Positions 25,526 to 34,570 are shown, counted from the stretch's first letter. The stretch: 64,000 nt of DNA from Rhodococcus rhodnii NBRC 100604 (GCF_001894925.1 NZ_BCXD01000027.1:1-64000); one strand, 5' to 3'. The notes: a model not told the origin generated them from the sequence alone. Numbers and translations: made by a program.

Positions 25526-27775
25526 CTATCGACCCCGCACCCGCCCGCCGGACCGCACCTCCATCCCGCGGGCCAGCGTGGGCGGCAGTTCGCCGCGATA
25601 CAGGATGCCGAGCCGCTGTGTCGCACGCGTGAGCGCGACGTACAACTCCGCCGCGCCGCGCGGCCCGTCGGCCACGATCCGGTCGGGGTCGACGACGAGC
25701 ACGGCGTCGAACTCGAGGCCCTTGGTCCGGGCCACGGGAACAGCACCGGGCACGTCGGGAGGCCCGATCACGATCGACGTCCCCTCCCGCAGCGACTCGT
25801 CGCGCACGAACTCCGCGACGGCGTCGGCGACCTCGTCGTCGGCCACGCGGCGCGCCCACGGCGCCTCACCGGACGCCCGCACCGACTCCGGTGGCGCGAT
25901 CTCCGGCGCGAACTCGGCGAGCACGCCGGCGGCGACGGCCATGATCTCGGCGGGCGTGCGGTAGTTCACCGACAGCGTCCGATACGCCCAGCGGCCCGGC
26001 ACGTACGGGTCGAGCATCTCACTCCACGACCGCGCTCCCGCTGCCGAACGGCGTTGCGCGAGATCACCGACGACGGTGAACGATCTGCTCGGACACCGGC
26101 GCATGAGCACGCGCCACTGCATCGCCGACAGTTCCTGTGCTTCGTCCACGACGACGTGCCGGTACGTCCAGTCACGTTCGGCGGCAGCACGTTCCGCGAG
26201 TTCGCGGGTGTCGCGCTCCTCGAAGCGTCCTGCCAGATCCTCGGCGTACAGCAGGTCCGTCGCGTACAGGTGATCCTCGTCGTCCATGCTGTCCTGTCTT
26301 GACACCAGGCTGTCCAGCACGTCCTCGGCGTAGCGCGCCTCGGCGTCGTCACCCCCGGCCGCGGGCGAGTCGGCACCGGTCTCGCCGAGCAGTTCGGTCA
26401 GCTCGTCGAGCAGGGGCACGTCCGAAACCGTCCACGCGTGGCCGTCGGTACGCGCCAGCGCCTCCTCCCCGCCCGCGGTCCGCAGCCGCTCCGGTGACGT
26501 GTAGAGCTCGGCGAGAACGCCCTGCGGCGTCAGGAGCGGCCACAGCTCGTCGAGCGCCGCGGCGTACGTGTCGTTCTCCGCGAGCTCGCCGACGAGCGAA
26601 GCGCGCAACCGGTCCCACTCCGCGCCATCCGACTCGTCCAGCCACTCGTCGCCCATGCGTTGCAGCGCTCGTTCCGCCAGCACCCACGAGACGATGTCGT
26701 GGAACACCGCGCGAGCGTCGTTGTGCGGCAACTCGCTCCCGCGAGCCTCGTCGCGTGCCCACTCCGCGGTCCGCGTGTCGATCGGAATCGTGGTGCCGCC
26801 GAGCGTGATCGGGATCGGCCGTTCCGGAAGACGTTGCCGGTCGGCGACTGCCGCCGCGAGCACGGTGACCATGCCCGCCGCACCCTTCGCCGCCGCCACC
26901 GCCGGGGTGTCCTCGGCGGTCGTCCGCACCCCGGGCAGCAGCGTCGCGGGCGTCGCGAACACGATGTCCGACTCGCCCAGCGACGGCAGCACCCGCGAGA
27001 TGTGGTCGATGAACGACGACGTCGGCCCGACGACGAGCACGCCGTGGCCCGCGATGCGGGCACGTTCGGTGTACAGCAGATACGCGACGCGATGCAGCGC
27101 GACGGCGGTCTTGCCCGTGCCCGGCCCGCCCTCGACGACGAGCACACCGGGGTGATCGAGCCGGATCACCTCGTCCTGCTCGCTCTGGATGGTCGCGACG
27201 ATGTCGCGCATGCCGTCGCCGCGCGGCGCGTTCACCGCGGCGAGCAGCGCGGCGTCGCCCCGCTCGCCGTCGTGCGGGCGGCCCAGCACGTCGTCGGTGA
27301 ACTCCGTGACGCGCCTGCCGCGGGTGAGGAACCGCCGTCGCCGGCGCATCCCCTCCGGGTGCGCCGCCGTCGCCGTGTAGAACGGCCGCGCCGCGGGTGC
27401 GCGCCAGTCGAGCAGGAGCTGTTCGACGTCGCCGCCGGCGGTGAAGTCCTCGCCGTCGTCGAACAGGCCGAGCCGGCCGACATACGTCCGCGCTCCGTCC
27501 TCGGCGTCGAGCCGCCCGAAGCACAGCGCGTTGTCGGCGACGTCGAGTCGCGCGATCTCCTTCGCGAGTGCCCGCACCTCGGCATCGCGCTCGACGAGCA
27601 GCCGCCCGTCGCTGCGCAGCGCGTCGCGGTAGCGGCCGCGCACACTCGCGCGTTCCGCGTCGAGCCGCCGGTACAGCTCGTCGACGTACCGCCGTTCCGC
27701 GTCCAGCTCTCGTTCGTAATCGTCCCGTGTCTCGTCGTCCCGTGTCTGGTCGTCCCGTGTCTGGTCGTCTCGCAT
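25526..27775 (-). CDS. helR: HelD/HelR-type RNA polymerase recycling and rifamycin-protection helicase
   Basis: A 749-residue UvrD-like superfamily 1 protein. An N-terminal coiled coil (residues 1-80, rich in Arg/Asp/Glu) precedes the Walker A motif GGPGTGKTAVALHR (216-223 core), Walker B VVDEAQELS, and C-terminal motifs VARTKGLEFDAVLVV and YVALTRATQRL. HelD proteins pull stalled RNA polymerase off DNA; the actinobacterial HelR group also displaces rifamycins. The ATG at 27775 was chosen for GAGG six bases upstream; an in-frame ATG at 27832 would add 19 residues. A rifamycin-associated-element-like palindrome lies about 80 bp upstream, the best evidence for HelR rather than a generic HelD. 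The first codons contain a 15-bp tandem repeat. Confidence 0.88.
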   Translation of the reverse strand: MRDDQTRDDQTRDDETRDDYERELDAERRYVDELYRRLDAERASVRGRYRDALRSDGRLLVERDAEVRALAKEIARLDVADNALCFGRLDAEDGARTYVGRLGLFDDGEDFTAGGDVEQLLLDWRAPAARPFYTATAAHPEGMRRRRRFLTRGRRVTEFTDDVLGRPHDGERGDAALLAAVNAPRGDGMRDIVATIQSEQDEVIRLDHPGVLVVEGGPGTGKTAVALHRVAYLLYTERARIAGHGVLVVGPTSSFIDHISRVLPSLGESDIVFATPATLLPGVRTTAEDTPAVAAAKGAAGMVTVLAAAVADRQRLPERPIPITLGGTTIPIDTRTAEWARDEARGSELPHNDARAVFHDIVSWVLAERALQRMGDEWLDESDGAEWDRLRASLVGELAENDTYAAALDELWPLLTPQGVLAELYTSPERLRTAGGEEALARTDGHAWTVSDVPLLDELTELLGETGADSPAAGGDDAEARYAEDVLDSLVSRQDSMDDEDHLYATDLLYAEDLAGRFEERDTRELAERAAAERDWTYRHVVVDEAQELSAMQWRVLMRRCPSRSFTVVGDLAQRRSAAGARSWSEMLDPYVPGRWAYRTLSVNYRTPAEIMAVAAGVLAEFAPEIAPPESVRASGEAPWARRVADDEVADAVAEFVRDESLREGTSIVIGPPDVPGAVPVARTKGLEFDAVLVVDPDRIVADGPRGAAELYVALTRATQRLGILYRGELPPTLARGMEVRSGGRVRGR
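27721..27765. repeat. 15-bp tandem repeat in the 5' end of helR
   Basis: Three head-to-tail copies of a 15-bp unit (CGTCCCGTGTCTGGT on the + strand, one copy with a single change) plus a partial fourth encode the repeated peptide RDDQT/RDDET at residues 2-19 of HelR. Copy-number change would stay in frame and alter the N-terminal length by five residues. Confidence 0.8.
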
Positions 27776-27855
27776 CCCGTGCCTCGCTTCCCCCACGAGA
27801 CCGGAACCTGCATTCGCGCAGGTCCTGGCCATGGATCAGCGATTGTGCACCCCCA

Positions 27856-27880
27856 CCCGGGCCTTGCCGCAAGGCCCGGG
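27856..27880. promoter_or_regulatory. Rifamycin-associated-element-like palindrome
   Basis: A perfect inverted repeat with 12-bp arms (CCCGGGCCTTGC and GCAAGGCCCGGG) around one base lies 81 bp upstream of the helR ATG. Read on the helR strand its centre GGGCCTTGCGGCAAGGCCC agrees at 17 of 19 positions with the published rifamycin-associated element GGGGCTTGCGGCAAGCCCC, including the exact core CTTGCGGCAAG. RAEs mark rifamycin-inducible promoters of resistance genes in Actinobacteria. The hairpin also follows the multicopper oxidase stop by about 53 bp, so it could end that transcript as well. Confidence 0.75.
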
Positions 27881-27933
27881 GTGCGCTATGGATTGGAAGG
27901 GGAAAGGGATACCGCCGCCGCAGCCCGCTGCGG

Positions 27934-29517
27934 TCAGTGTCCGCCGTGCATGCCGTGATCCCCGTGCATGTCGTGCATCTCGTGATCGATCACCGTGGGT
28001 TCGTCGTCGTCGGCACCGACGACGACGAACTGCCCCATCATCCCGGCGTCCTCGTGATACAGGATGTGGCAGTGGAACATGTACGGCGTCTCCGGGTCGA
28101 CGTGATCGCCGAACCGCACGAGCAGACGGCGGGTGTCGCCGGCCGGAATCCACACCGTGTCCTTGCGGCCGCGCAGCACGGCGTCATCGGTGCCGAGCAC
28201 CTCGAACTGGACGTCGTGGACGTGGAAGTTGTGCGGCAGCCCGTCCTCGTTCGTCACCTCCCACACCTCGGTGCTGCCCGCTCGCACGACGGCGTCGATA
28301 CGCGACATGTCCATCGCCTCGCCGTTGATTCTGTTGTTCGCCAATGCGAATCGCCGGATCTCGGCGGGGTCGTCCGGCGCCGGGTCGGCAGCGCGCAGCC
28401 GTGGCGGCAGCGGGGGCGACGGCGCGAGTTCGCCCGCGGCCCGCAGCTCGAGGACGTCGAAGGAGTCGGCTCCGCCCGCGAATCGTGTGTGAAAGATGTC
28501 CGTCCCGAGATCCGGTGGCGTACTGCGCAGTACGAGACGATCGTCGGGATCGACGCGGACCACGATCTCGGCGCGCTCCCCCGGCGAGAGCATGAGGCGC
28601 TCGCGAGGCACGGGAGCCTCGAGCAGCCCGCCGTCCGTCGCCACGACCTCGTACGGCCGGGCGCCGCCGTCCTCGTCGTACAGCCCGAAATCGTAGACGC
28701 GCGCAGTCGACGCATTGAGCAGCCGAAGCCGCAGCGCCTGCGTCGTGACGTCCAGATACGGCCCGGGCGTACCGTTGACGAGGATCTCCTCGCCGAGGAT
28801 GCCGACACCCGACAGGGCCGATATTCCCGTGTCGAGCCGATCGCCGTCGAAATTCTTGTCCTGCACGATCACCGGGACGTCGTCGATGCCGTACCGATCC
28901 GGCAGCCCGTCGCCCGGCGCTTCGTCGTCGACGAGGAAGAGCCCGGCGACGCCCCGGTACACGTGCTCGGCGGTCGCGCCGTGCAGATGCGGGTGGTACC
29001 AGAGCGTCGCCGCGGGCTGATCGATCCGCCACTGCGGCGACCACGTCTCGCCGTCCGCGATCATCTGATGCGGCCCGCCGTCCATCGCCGCGGGAACCCG
29101 CATTCCGTGCCAGTGCAGCGTGCTCGTCTCGCCCAGCCCGTTCGTCACGTTCACCCGCACCTGCTCGTCGCGATGCGCACGCACCGTCGGCCCGAGATAT
29201 CCGCCGTCGACGCCCCACACCTCGGTTCCGGGGCCGTGCCCGAGATCCGCGGTGCCACGGGTGAGATCGAGGTCGAACTCGCGGACGCCGTCGTCGGTGA
29301 CGCGGGAGTCCGCGAGGGGAGGGATCGCGAGCGAGCGGGAGAACGCGACGGCGCCCACCGTGTTCACGGGAGCCGCGAACCACAGATACGCCGATGCACC
29401 CGCGATCGCGACGACGGCGACGGTGAGCACCGCGGCCACGATGGCCGCGGCGCGGCGAAGCCGACGTCGCGGCGGAACGGTCTCGGGTGGCCGATCGGGG
29501 GCGGGTCGCGGAAGCAT
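27934..29517 (-). CDS. Membrane-anchored multicopper oxidase
   Basis: About 527 residues. A basic N-terminus is followed by one transmembrane segment (AAAIVAAVLTVAVVAIAGA), then cupredoxin domains. All four copper motifs are present: HWHG, WYHPHLHG, HNFHVHDVQF and HCHILYHEDAGMM, with a Cys flanked by His and an axial Met. It should oxidise Cu(I) or organic substrates at the outer face of the membrane. The last 17 residues are rich in His, Met and Asp (HDMHGDHGMHGGH), a likely copper-binding tail. The ATG at 29517 is preferred; a GTG at 29550 is in frame and neither has a clear ribosome site. Confidence 0.9.
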   Translation of the reverse strand: MLPRPAPDRPPETVPPRRRLRRAAAIVAAVLTVAVVAIAGASAYLWFAAPVNTVGAVAFSRSLAIPPLADSRVTDDGVREFDLDLTRGTADLGHGPGTEVWGVDGGYLGPTVRAHRDEQVRVNVTNGLGETSTLHWHGMRVPAAMDGGPHQMIADGETWSPQWRIDQPAATLWYHPHLHGATAEHVYRGVAGLFLVDDEAPGDGLPDRYGIDDVPVIVQDKNFDGDRLDTGISALSGVGILGEEILVNGTPGPYLDVTTQALRLRLLNASTARVYDFGLYDEDGGARPYEVVATDGGLLEAPVPRERLMLSPGERAEIVVRVDPDDRLVLRSTPPDLGTDIFHTRFAGGADSFDVLELRAAGELAPSPPLPPRLRAADPAPDDPAEIRRFALANNRINGEAMDMSRIDAVVRAGSTEVWEVTNEDGLPHNFHVHDVQFEVLGTDDAVLRGRKDTVWIPAGDTRRLLVRFGDHVDPETPYMFHCHILYHEDAGMMGQFVVVGADDDEPTVIDHEMHDMHGDHGMHGGH

Positions 29518-29770
29518 GTCTCGATCGTCGGCGTCTCGCGGCTCGTGCACATCCGGGCCCAGCCCGGGTTCGCAGGTCCGGACGATCCCCCATCGGACCC
29601 CGACTCGGGCCGGTCCCCGGCGCTGCCCGCCCGTCCGAAACGCGAAATCCGCATCCTCGGTGCCGCCAGGTAGCGTGGATCACCGCTTCGGCGCGTAACC
29701 GACGCGGGGGCGAGAACGACACAGTCGACAGGGGTGGTGTCGGGCCGCCCGATCGGAGGATTTCGCGTAC

Positions 29771-30934
29771 ATGGCAACGGGAGTCGGGCTCACCATCGGC
29801 GACGACACGTCGGTGGCGGTCGTCGACGAATCCGGACCGCCGCGCGTCGTCACGCGGCAGACCGTCGTGTGGCGCGCCGCCGACGGCACGGTCCACCTCG
29901 GTGACCCCGCGGCCGATGCCGCCGAGAGTGTGCGCGGCTTCCTCTCCCGTGTCGGCGAACCCGAGGGCATCGAGTACGGCGGCAAGGACACTCGCGCCGA
30001 GGATCTCGTCGCGACCGCGGCCTTCTGTCTGTTCCGCGACGCCGTGCACGGCGTGACGACGCCCGTCTCCACCGTCGTCACCCACCCGCACGGCTGGTCG
30101 CCGGATCAGGTGTCGAGCCTGCGCGACGCGCTCGAGTACATGGGACTGGCCGACATCACCCTCGTCCCGGACGAGGAGGCGCTCGCCGCCGCGCACACCG
30201 CGGGTGCCGGGGACGCCGCGCCGCCGGAACTCACCGCGCGTGGGGCTGCGGCGCTCGCCGCCGGTGCCGTCCCGTTCGCGAACGCCGCGGACGCCGACAC
30301 CGAGGCGATCCCGACCGTGAGCGCGACGCCCCTCACCGCGTACTCGGCCGTGATTCCCGCGAACGACCCCTCCCCCTCGGCGCCGAACCCGGCCACGGTG
30401 GACACCGGCGCACAGCGCGCGTCGTCCCGCGACAAGCGCGGACTGCTCGTCGGCGGGGCACTGATCGGCGCCGTGCTCGTGGGCGGCGGCCTCATCGCCG
30501 GAGCGATCGCGATCACCGGCAGCGGTTCGTCCGCGCGCGACGCGATCATGCAGCCCGAGTCGCCCACCACCACCACGACGACGACCGTCGCGCCGCCGCG
30601 ACCCGAACCGACCTACGAGGCTCCGGCAATCGTTCCGGAACCCGTCTACACCCCGCCGCCGACGACCGTCGAGACGACGGTCGCACCTCCCCCGCCGCCG
30701 CCACCGCCGGCGCCGACGACACCCCCGGAATCGTCCACACCGCCCCCGAGCGAGACGCCCTCGACGACCCCGGAACCGACGACGCCGCCGGAGGTGACGA
30801 TGCCCGAGATCACCGATCCGACATCGACCGAGACGACGCCACCGGAGTCGGGCGAGACCACCGACCCGGCCGCGCGCGGAGTCGCGCCGGCACCCGCGAA
30901 TTCCGTCACATCGGACACGAATTCGGGCCGCTGA
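29771..30934 (+). CDS. Hsp70/actin-like N-terminal domain fused to a transmembrane segment and Pro/Thr-rich tail
   Basis: A 387-residue protein. Residues 1-140 resemble the first part of an Hsp70-type ATPase domain (GVGLTIGDDTSVAVVDESG nucleotide loop; VSTVVTHPHGW; LVPDEEALAAAH) but the second half of the ATPase fold is missing. After a linker, LLVGGALIGAVLVGGGLIAGAI spans the membrane and the last 130 residues are almost entirely Pro, Thr, Glu and Ser, as in cell-wall-spanning stalks. GGAGG precedes the ATG. A longer paralogue of the same plan is at 48576. Function is unknown; ATP binding needs testing because the domain is incomplete. Confidence 0.7.
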   Translation: MATGVGLTIGDDTSVAVVDESGPPRVVTRQTVVWRAADGTVHLGDPAADAAESVRGFLSRVGEPEGIEYGGKDTRAEDLVATAAFCLFRDAVHGVTTPVSTVVTHPHGWSPDQVSSLRDALEYMGLADITLVPDEEALAAAHTAGAGDAAPPELTARGAAALAAGAVPFANAADADTEAIPTVSATPLTAYSAVIPANDPSPSAPNPATVDTGAQRASSRDKRGLLVGGALIGAVLVGGGLIAGAIAITGSGSSARDAIMQPESPTTTTTTTVAPPRPEPTYEAPAIVPEPVYTPPPTTVETTVAPPPPPPPPAPTTPPESSTPPPSETPSTTPEPTTPPEVTMPEITDPTSTETTPPESGETTDPAARGVAPAPANSVTSDTNSGR

Positions 30935-31031
30935 CCGAGCGACCAGCACAGTCGCGGTCCACCCTCATGCCCACCTCGAACGTGACATAGGGTAGGGCGC
31001 TGACAACGACGGAACCCCCGAAGGGATTTCA

Positions 31032-32345
31032 TTGCGTACCGTGCTGGCGCGCCGCGCTGCTGTGCTCTCCGCCTCGGCGGTGCTCCTCCTCTCCCCCTTC
31101 GGGGCGACGGCGTCCGCGCAGCCCGCGGACGCGCCGACCCAGCTGGGTGCGCACGAACTTCCCGCCGAACTCGTCGAGGCGATCGACCGCGATCTGCAGA
31201 TGACGCCGCAGGAGTACCTCGATCGCGCTGCGACCGCTCAGCAACTGAGCAGCTATGCGTCGACGTTCCGTGCCGATCACCCCGACGCGTTCGCCGGCGC
31301 CTGGATCGGTGAGGACGGCGAGGAGATCGTCGCCGTCACGAGCTCCGACGCCGCCGACGCCGCTCGCCAGGACGGCTACACCACCCGGATGGCGCCCGTC
31401 TCCGCGGCAGGTCTCGAGCAGGGGCTCTCCGACGTCAACACGTGGATCGCGACGCTGCCGCGCGAACTCTCGTCGCAGATCAACTCCGCGGCGATCGACT
31501 TCCTGAACAACCGGATCGTGATCGACGTCGTCAACAGCCCGATCGGCCGGGCGCTGAACCTCCCGACGATCGTCGCGGGCGTCAAGGTCGTGCTGAGCCC
31601 CGGCAGCGGCGGTCCCGTCGACGGACGCCCGATGGGTGGCGACACCTACGTCACCACCGCGGGCCCGCTCCGCGAGACCCCCACCGACCGCATCGGCGTG
31701 TGCTCGTTCGGCTTCAACGGCACCGACGCGGACGGCTCCGCCGTCAACATCAGTGCAGGGCACTGCAATCCGGAGCAGGGCACCGCGTCGTCGGTGTACC
31801 TCCCCGACCGCGAGAACATCGACGCGAGCGAAGAGATCGGCCGCTTCGACCGGTCCGCCGTCGGCTCGGCCGCAGGCGGACTCGACTACTCGGTCATCGC
31901 ACTCAACGACAAGGGCGTCGCCGCCGGGCTCGACCGGCCGACGGTGCGTGGTGCGAACGGCACGACCCTCGACATCACCGGGACGGCACGCCCCGTCGTC
32001 GGCGCCCCGATCTGCAAGTCGGGACAGAGCTCGTCGTTCACGTGCGGGCTCGTCGTCGCCGACACCGTCGAGACGCAGCTGCTCATGGAGGACGGCACGA
32101 GCCGCACCGTGCGCGGGTTCGCCGGCACCGCCTGCACGCTCGCGGGCGACAGCCGCGGCGCGATCGTCACGGGCAGCCTCGCGCTGGGCGTGACCAGCGG
32201 ATCGAACGCCTCGATGGCCCCCAACTGCACCGAGGCGAACCTCGTCCTGTCGACCGAGGGCGGCACCGCGAACCTCGGCATCCCCGTCGTCGACATCCTC
32301 GACGCCGAGCCGGGACTGAACATCCGCACCGCCACCCGCGACTGA
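31032..32345 (+). CDS. Secreted S1-family (alpha-lytic type) serine peptidase, atypical GDSRGA motif
   Basis: A 437-residue pre-pro-peptidase. A Sec signal (cleavage near ATASA/QP, residue 29) leads a pro-region (about 35-185) and the protease domain. The triad is His244 (ISAGHCN), Asp285 (GLDYSVI) and Ser374, with disulfide Cys as in alpha-lytic proteases. The serine sits in GDSRGAI instead of GDSGGP, changing residues beside the oxyanion hole, so activity may be reduced. The start is TTG with AAGGGA upstream. A paralogue with the normal motif follows after 46 nt, so the pair arose by tandem duplication. Confidence 0.88.
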   Translation: MRTVLARRAAVLSASAVLLLSPFGATASAQPADAPTQLGAHELPAELVEAIDRDLQMTPQEYLDRAATAQQLSSYASTFRADHPDAFAGAWIGEDGEEIVAVTSSDAADAARQDGYTTRMAPVSAAGLEQGLSDVNTWIATLPRELSSQINSAAIDFLNNRIVIDVVNSPIGRALNLPTIVAGVKVVLSPGSGGPVDGRPMGGDTYVTTAGPLRETPTDRIGVCSFGFNGTDADGSAVNISAGHCNPEQGTASSVYLPDRENIDASEEIGRFDRSAVGSAAGGLDYSVIALNDKGVAAGLDRPTVRGANGTTLDITGTARPVVGAPICKSGQSSSFTCGLVVADTVETQLLMEDGTSRTVRGFAGTACTLAGDSRGAIVTGSLALGVTSGSNASMAPNCTEANLVLSTEGGTANLGIPVVDILDAEPGLNIRTATRD

Positions 32346-32391
32346 CGCCGCCAGGCTCCCCGCTTCGCTCGACTCGATTCGAAAGGCACTC

Positions 32392-33741
32392 ATGCTCTTC
32401 TCCAGCGCCCGGCGTCTCCGCACGACCCGCGCACGCGCCACCCGCGCCGCTGCCGTGGGTGCAGCCGCGCTCGCCCTGCTCGTCCCGACGAGCGCGGCGT
32501 ACGCGTCCCCCGTGCAGGACGGCCCGGCGGCCGAGGAGCCGGCGCCCACGTCGGACCTGCCCGCCGAACTGATCACGGCGCTCGCGCACGATCTGCAGCT
32601 CGACCCGCAGCAGTACCTGGACCGCTCGCAGCTCGCGCAGCGGCTCGCGGAGTTCACCGAGTCGGCTCGCGAGCAGTTCCCCGCGGTCTTCGGCGGCGCC
32701 TACCTCGACGAGGCCGGAACGCCCGTCGTCGCACTCGCTCCCGGTGACGGCCGTGACGCCGCCGCCTCGGCCGTCGCGACCGAGGGCTTCGTCGTCCGCG
32801 ACGTCGCGCGTAGCGAGAGCGACCTGCAGAAGACCATCGACACCCTGTCGACCTGGCTGGAGACGCAGCCGCCGCTGATCTCCGATCTCGTGCGCGGCGT
32901 GACGCTCGACGTCGTCTCGAACGGCCTCGTCGTCCGCACGGATGCGGGCGCAGCGCTCGATCTCCCCGACTTCCTGCGCGCGGCGCCCGTGACGATCGCC
33001 CCCGCGCCGTCGCCCGCGGTGCCGCCGACCGATCTGCAGCCGATCGCCGACCCCGCGACCCCGGGTTCGCTTCTCGGCGGCGACGGCTTCGGTGCCCTCG
33101 GCGGCGGCAGCGGACTGCGCTGCTCGCTCGGCTTCAACGCGACGACCGGCGCGGGCGACCCCGTCAACATCACCGCGGGTCACTGCGACCCGAACCTCGC
33201 CGCCGCCGGCACCGGCGCGGCGTCCGAGGCGTTCGCGCTCGCCCCACAGGGCGCCGGGCCGCGCTTCGGCACGTTCGCGAAGTCGCGCCTCGACGGCCTC
33301 GACTACGCACTCGTGCGTGCCGACGACTCGTCTCGCGCCCGGTTCGAGAACAACGGCGTCCGGGTGCCGGGCGCGGCTCCGCTCGCGATCACCGGCGTCG
33401 GCCAGCCCGTCGTCGGGGCCCCGGTGTGCAAGTCGGGCACCACGACCGGCTTCAGCTGCGGCACCGTGCAGACGGCGGGACAGAGCGTCCAGGTCGGCTC
33501 CCGCACCCTCGATGACGGCTTCTCGACGAACATCTGCGCCCTCCAGGGCGACAGCGGCGGCCCCATCGTCAGCGGCACGATGGCGATCGGCGTCTCGAGC
33601 GCTTCGAACGTCGGCCAGTACCCGATGTGCGAGGTCGCGCAGGCCGTCGGCTTCTTCATCGGCCAGGGACCGGAGTTGTTCGCGACGCCGATCCAGTCGA
33701 TCCTCGACGACAACTCCGGCCTGACCGTCCGTACGAACTAG
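32392..33741 (+). CDS. Secreted S1-family (alpha-lytic type) serine peptidase
   Basis: A 449-residue secreted pre-pro-peptidase. The basic N-terminus and hydrophobic stretch AAAVGAAALALLV end at about AAYAS/PV (residue 39). The pro-region (55-200) repeats the DLPAELITALAHDLQ...QYLDRSQLAQ pattern of the upstream paralogue. The protease domain has His264 (ITAGHCD), Asp304 (GLDYALV) and Ser388 in GDSGGP, with Cys pairs at 244/265 and 346/356. It is expected to be autoprocessed and to cut extracellular proteins. It shares an operon with the paralogue. Confidence 0.92.
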   Translation: MLFSSARRLRTTRARATRAAAVGAAALALLVPTSAAYASPVQDGPAAEEPAPTSDLPAELITALAHDLQLDPQQYLDRSQLAQRLAEFTESAREQFPAVFGGAYLDEAGTPVVALAPGDGRDAAASAVATEGFVVRDVARSESDLQKTIDTLSTWLETQPPLISDLVRGVTLDVVSNGLVVRTDAGAALDLPDFLRAAPVTIAPAPSPAVPPTDLQPIADPATPGSLLGGDGFGALGGGSGLRCSLGFNATTGAGDPVNITAGHCDPNLAAAGTGAASEAFALAPQGAGPRFGTFAKSRLDGLDYALVRADDSSRARFENNGVRVPGAAPLAITGVGQPVVGAPVCKSGTTTGFSCGTVQTAGQSVQVGSRTLDDGFSTNICALQGDSGGPIVSGTMAIGVSSASNVGQYPMCEVAQAVGFFIGQGPELFATPIQSILDDNSGLTVRTN

Positions 33742-33760
33742 CCTCCTGCGCCGACCCGGA

Positions 33761-34207
33761 TCACGGCTGAGTCGAATACACCGGGTCGGCGTACGGTGAG
33801 GTCCCCGGCGCCGCGTTCAGTGTCTCGGCCAGCTGGATCCCGCTGACGATCAGCGTGGGTCCGCCCGCGACGATGGTCCCGACGACCCCGCCGATCCCCG
33901 CGCCCGTCACCGCTCCCGCGACGCATCCCGCCGGGAGCGTCACGACGCATCCGATTCCTGCACCGAGCGCGGTGCCCGCGAGGCCACCGACGGTGGTCGC
34001 GATCCCCACCTGCGTGCCGAACGCCGCGAGCGCTCGGTCGTTCTCCTGCCGGGACGCCACGTCGTGACGTGGGAGGGCGGGCAGCGCGGGTGCAGCCGTC
34101 TCCGGCACGGCGGGAGCCGCCGATGCCGTCGCCGTGGCGATCCCCGCTCCGACACCGGTCACCGCAGCCGTCAGACAACCGACGGCAAGTACTCGTTTCA
34201 CGAACAT
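33761..34207 (-). CDS. Small secreted or membrane-associated glycine-rich protein
   Basis: A 148-residue protein with a Sec signal (MFVKRVLAVGCLTAAVTGVG; cleavage near ASA/AP). The mature part has a Pro/Ala-rich stretch and a 45-residue hydrophobic Gly/Ala/Val region (GLAGTALGAGIGCVV...GAVTGAGIGGVVGTIV) resembling a glycine zipper, with two Cys. I do not recognise a characterised family. It is convergent with the S1 peptidase at 32392 with a 19-nt gap, and divergent from the Fe-S oxidoreductase. Confidence 0.7.
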   Translation of the reverse strand: MFVKRVLAVGCLTAAVTGVGAGIATATASAAPAVPETAAPALPALPRHDVASRQENDRALAAFGTQVGIATTVGGLAGTALGAGIGCVVTLPAGCVAGAVTGAGIGGVVGTIVAGGPTLIVSGIQLAETLNAAPGTSPYADPVYSTQP

Positions 34208-34570
34208 CTGGGTCCTCGTTCTCGTCCCCGACCTGGATGTGGGTGGTGGAGTGCCGGTCGACGGGCCGGACGTTCTTTCAGGACACGCGACCGAGCGAGC
34301 TCACCGTAACCGAGGCCACACTCTCCGGCGGGTGAATCGACGAGGTGCACTTCGCCCGATTCGCGACACCGGGGGCCGAGTTAGGCAAACCTGGCAAGAC
34401 GGGCCGTCCTGCACCGGCCTACCGTGGCGTGTGAATGTATCCCCCGACACGTCATGCGTCATTACTCACCGGTAGCATCGCGTAGGTTACCCGTCGGTAA
34501 CTTACCTGGCGTCTAGGATGCTGTGCAGTCCCGAGGTGGCACGGTGCCGCCGTGAACGAAAGGCCGCGAC
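34208..34570. other. Intergenic region, divergent promoters
   Basis: These 363 bases hold no credible coding sequence. The 3' side contains the inverted repeat GTTACC-cgtc-GGTAAC (34486-34501) and, just after it, TAGGAT (34514-34519), a good actinobacterial -10 box about 52 nt before the Fe-S oxidoreductase ATG. The repeat overlaps the expected -35 area and may be an operator. The left part should hold the promoter of the small secreted protein; no clear box was seen there. Confidence 0.5.
34514..34519 (+). promoter_or_regulatory. -10 box (TAGGAT) for the Fe-S oxidoreductase
   Basis: TAGGAT fits the TANNNT consensus. It is followed by a 45-50 nt leader with GAAAGG before the ATG at 34571. 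The -35 side is occupied by a GTTACC/GGTAAC inverted repeat. Confidence 0.45.

Noticed and set aside
27856-27880. Simple intrinsic terminator of the multicopper oxidase gene only.
   Set aside because: It could serve that role, but there is no U-run and the exact CTTGCGGCAAG core upstream of helR fits a rifamycin-associated element better, so it is listed as regulatory.
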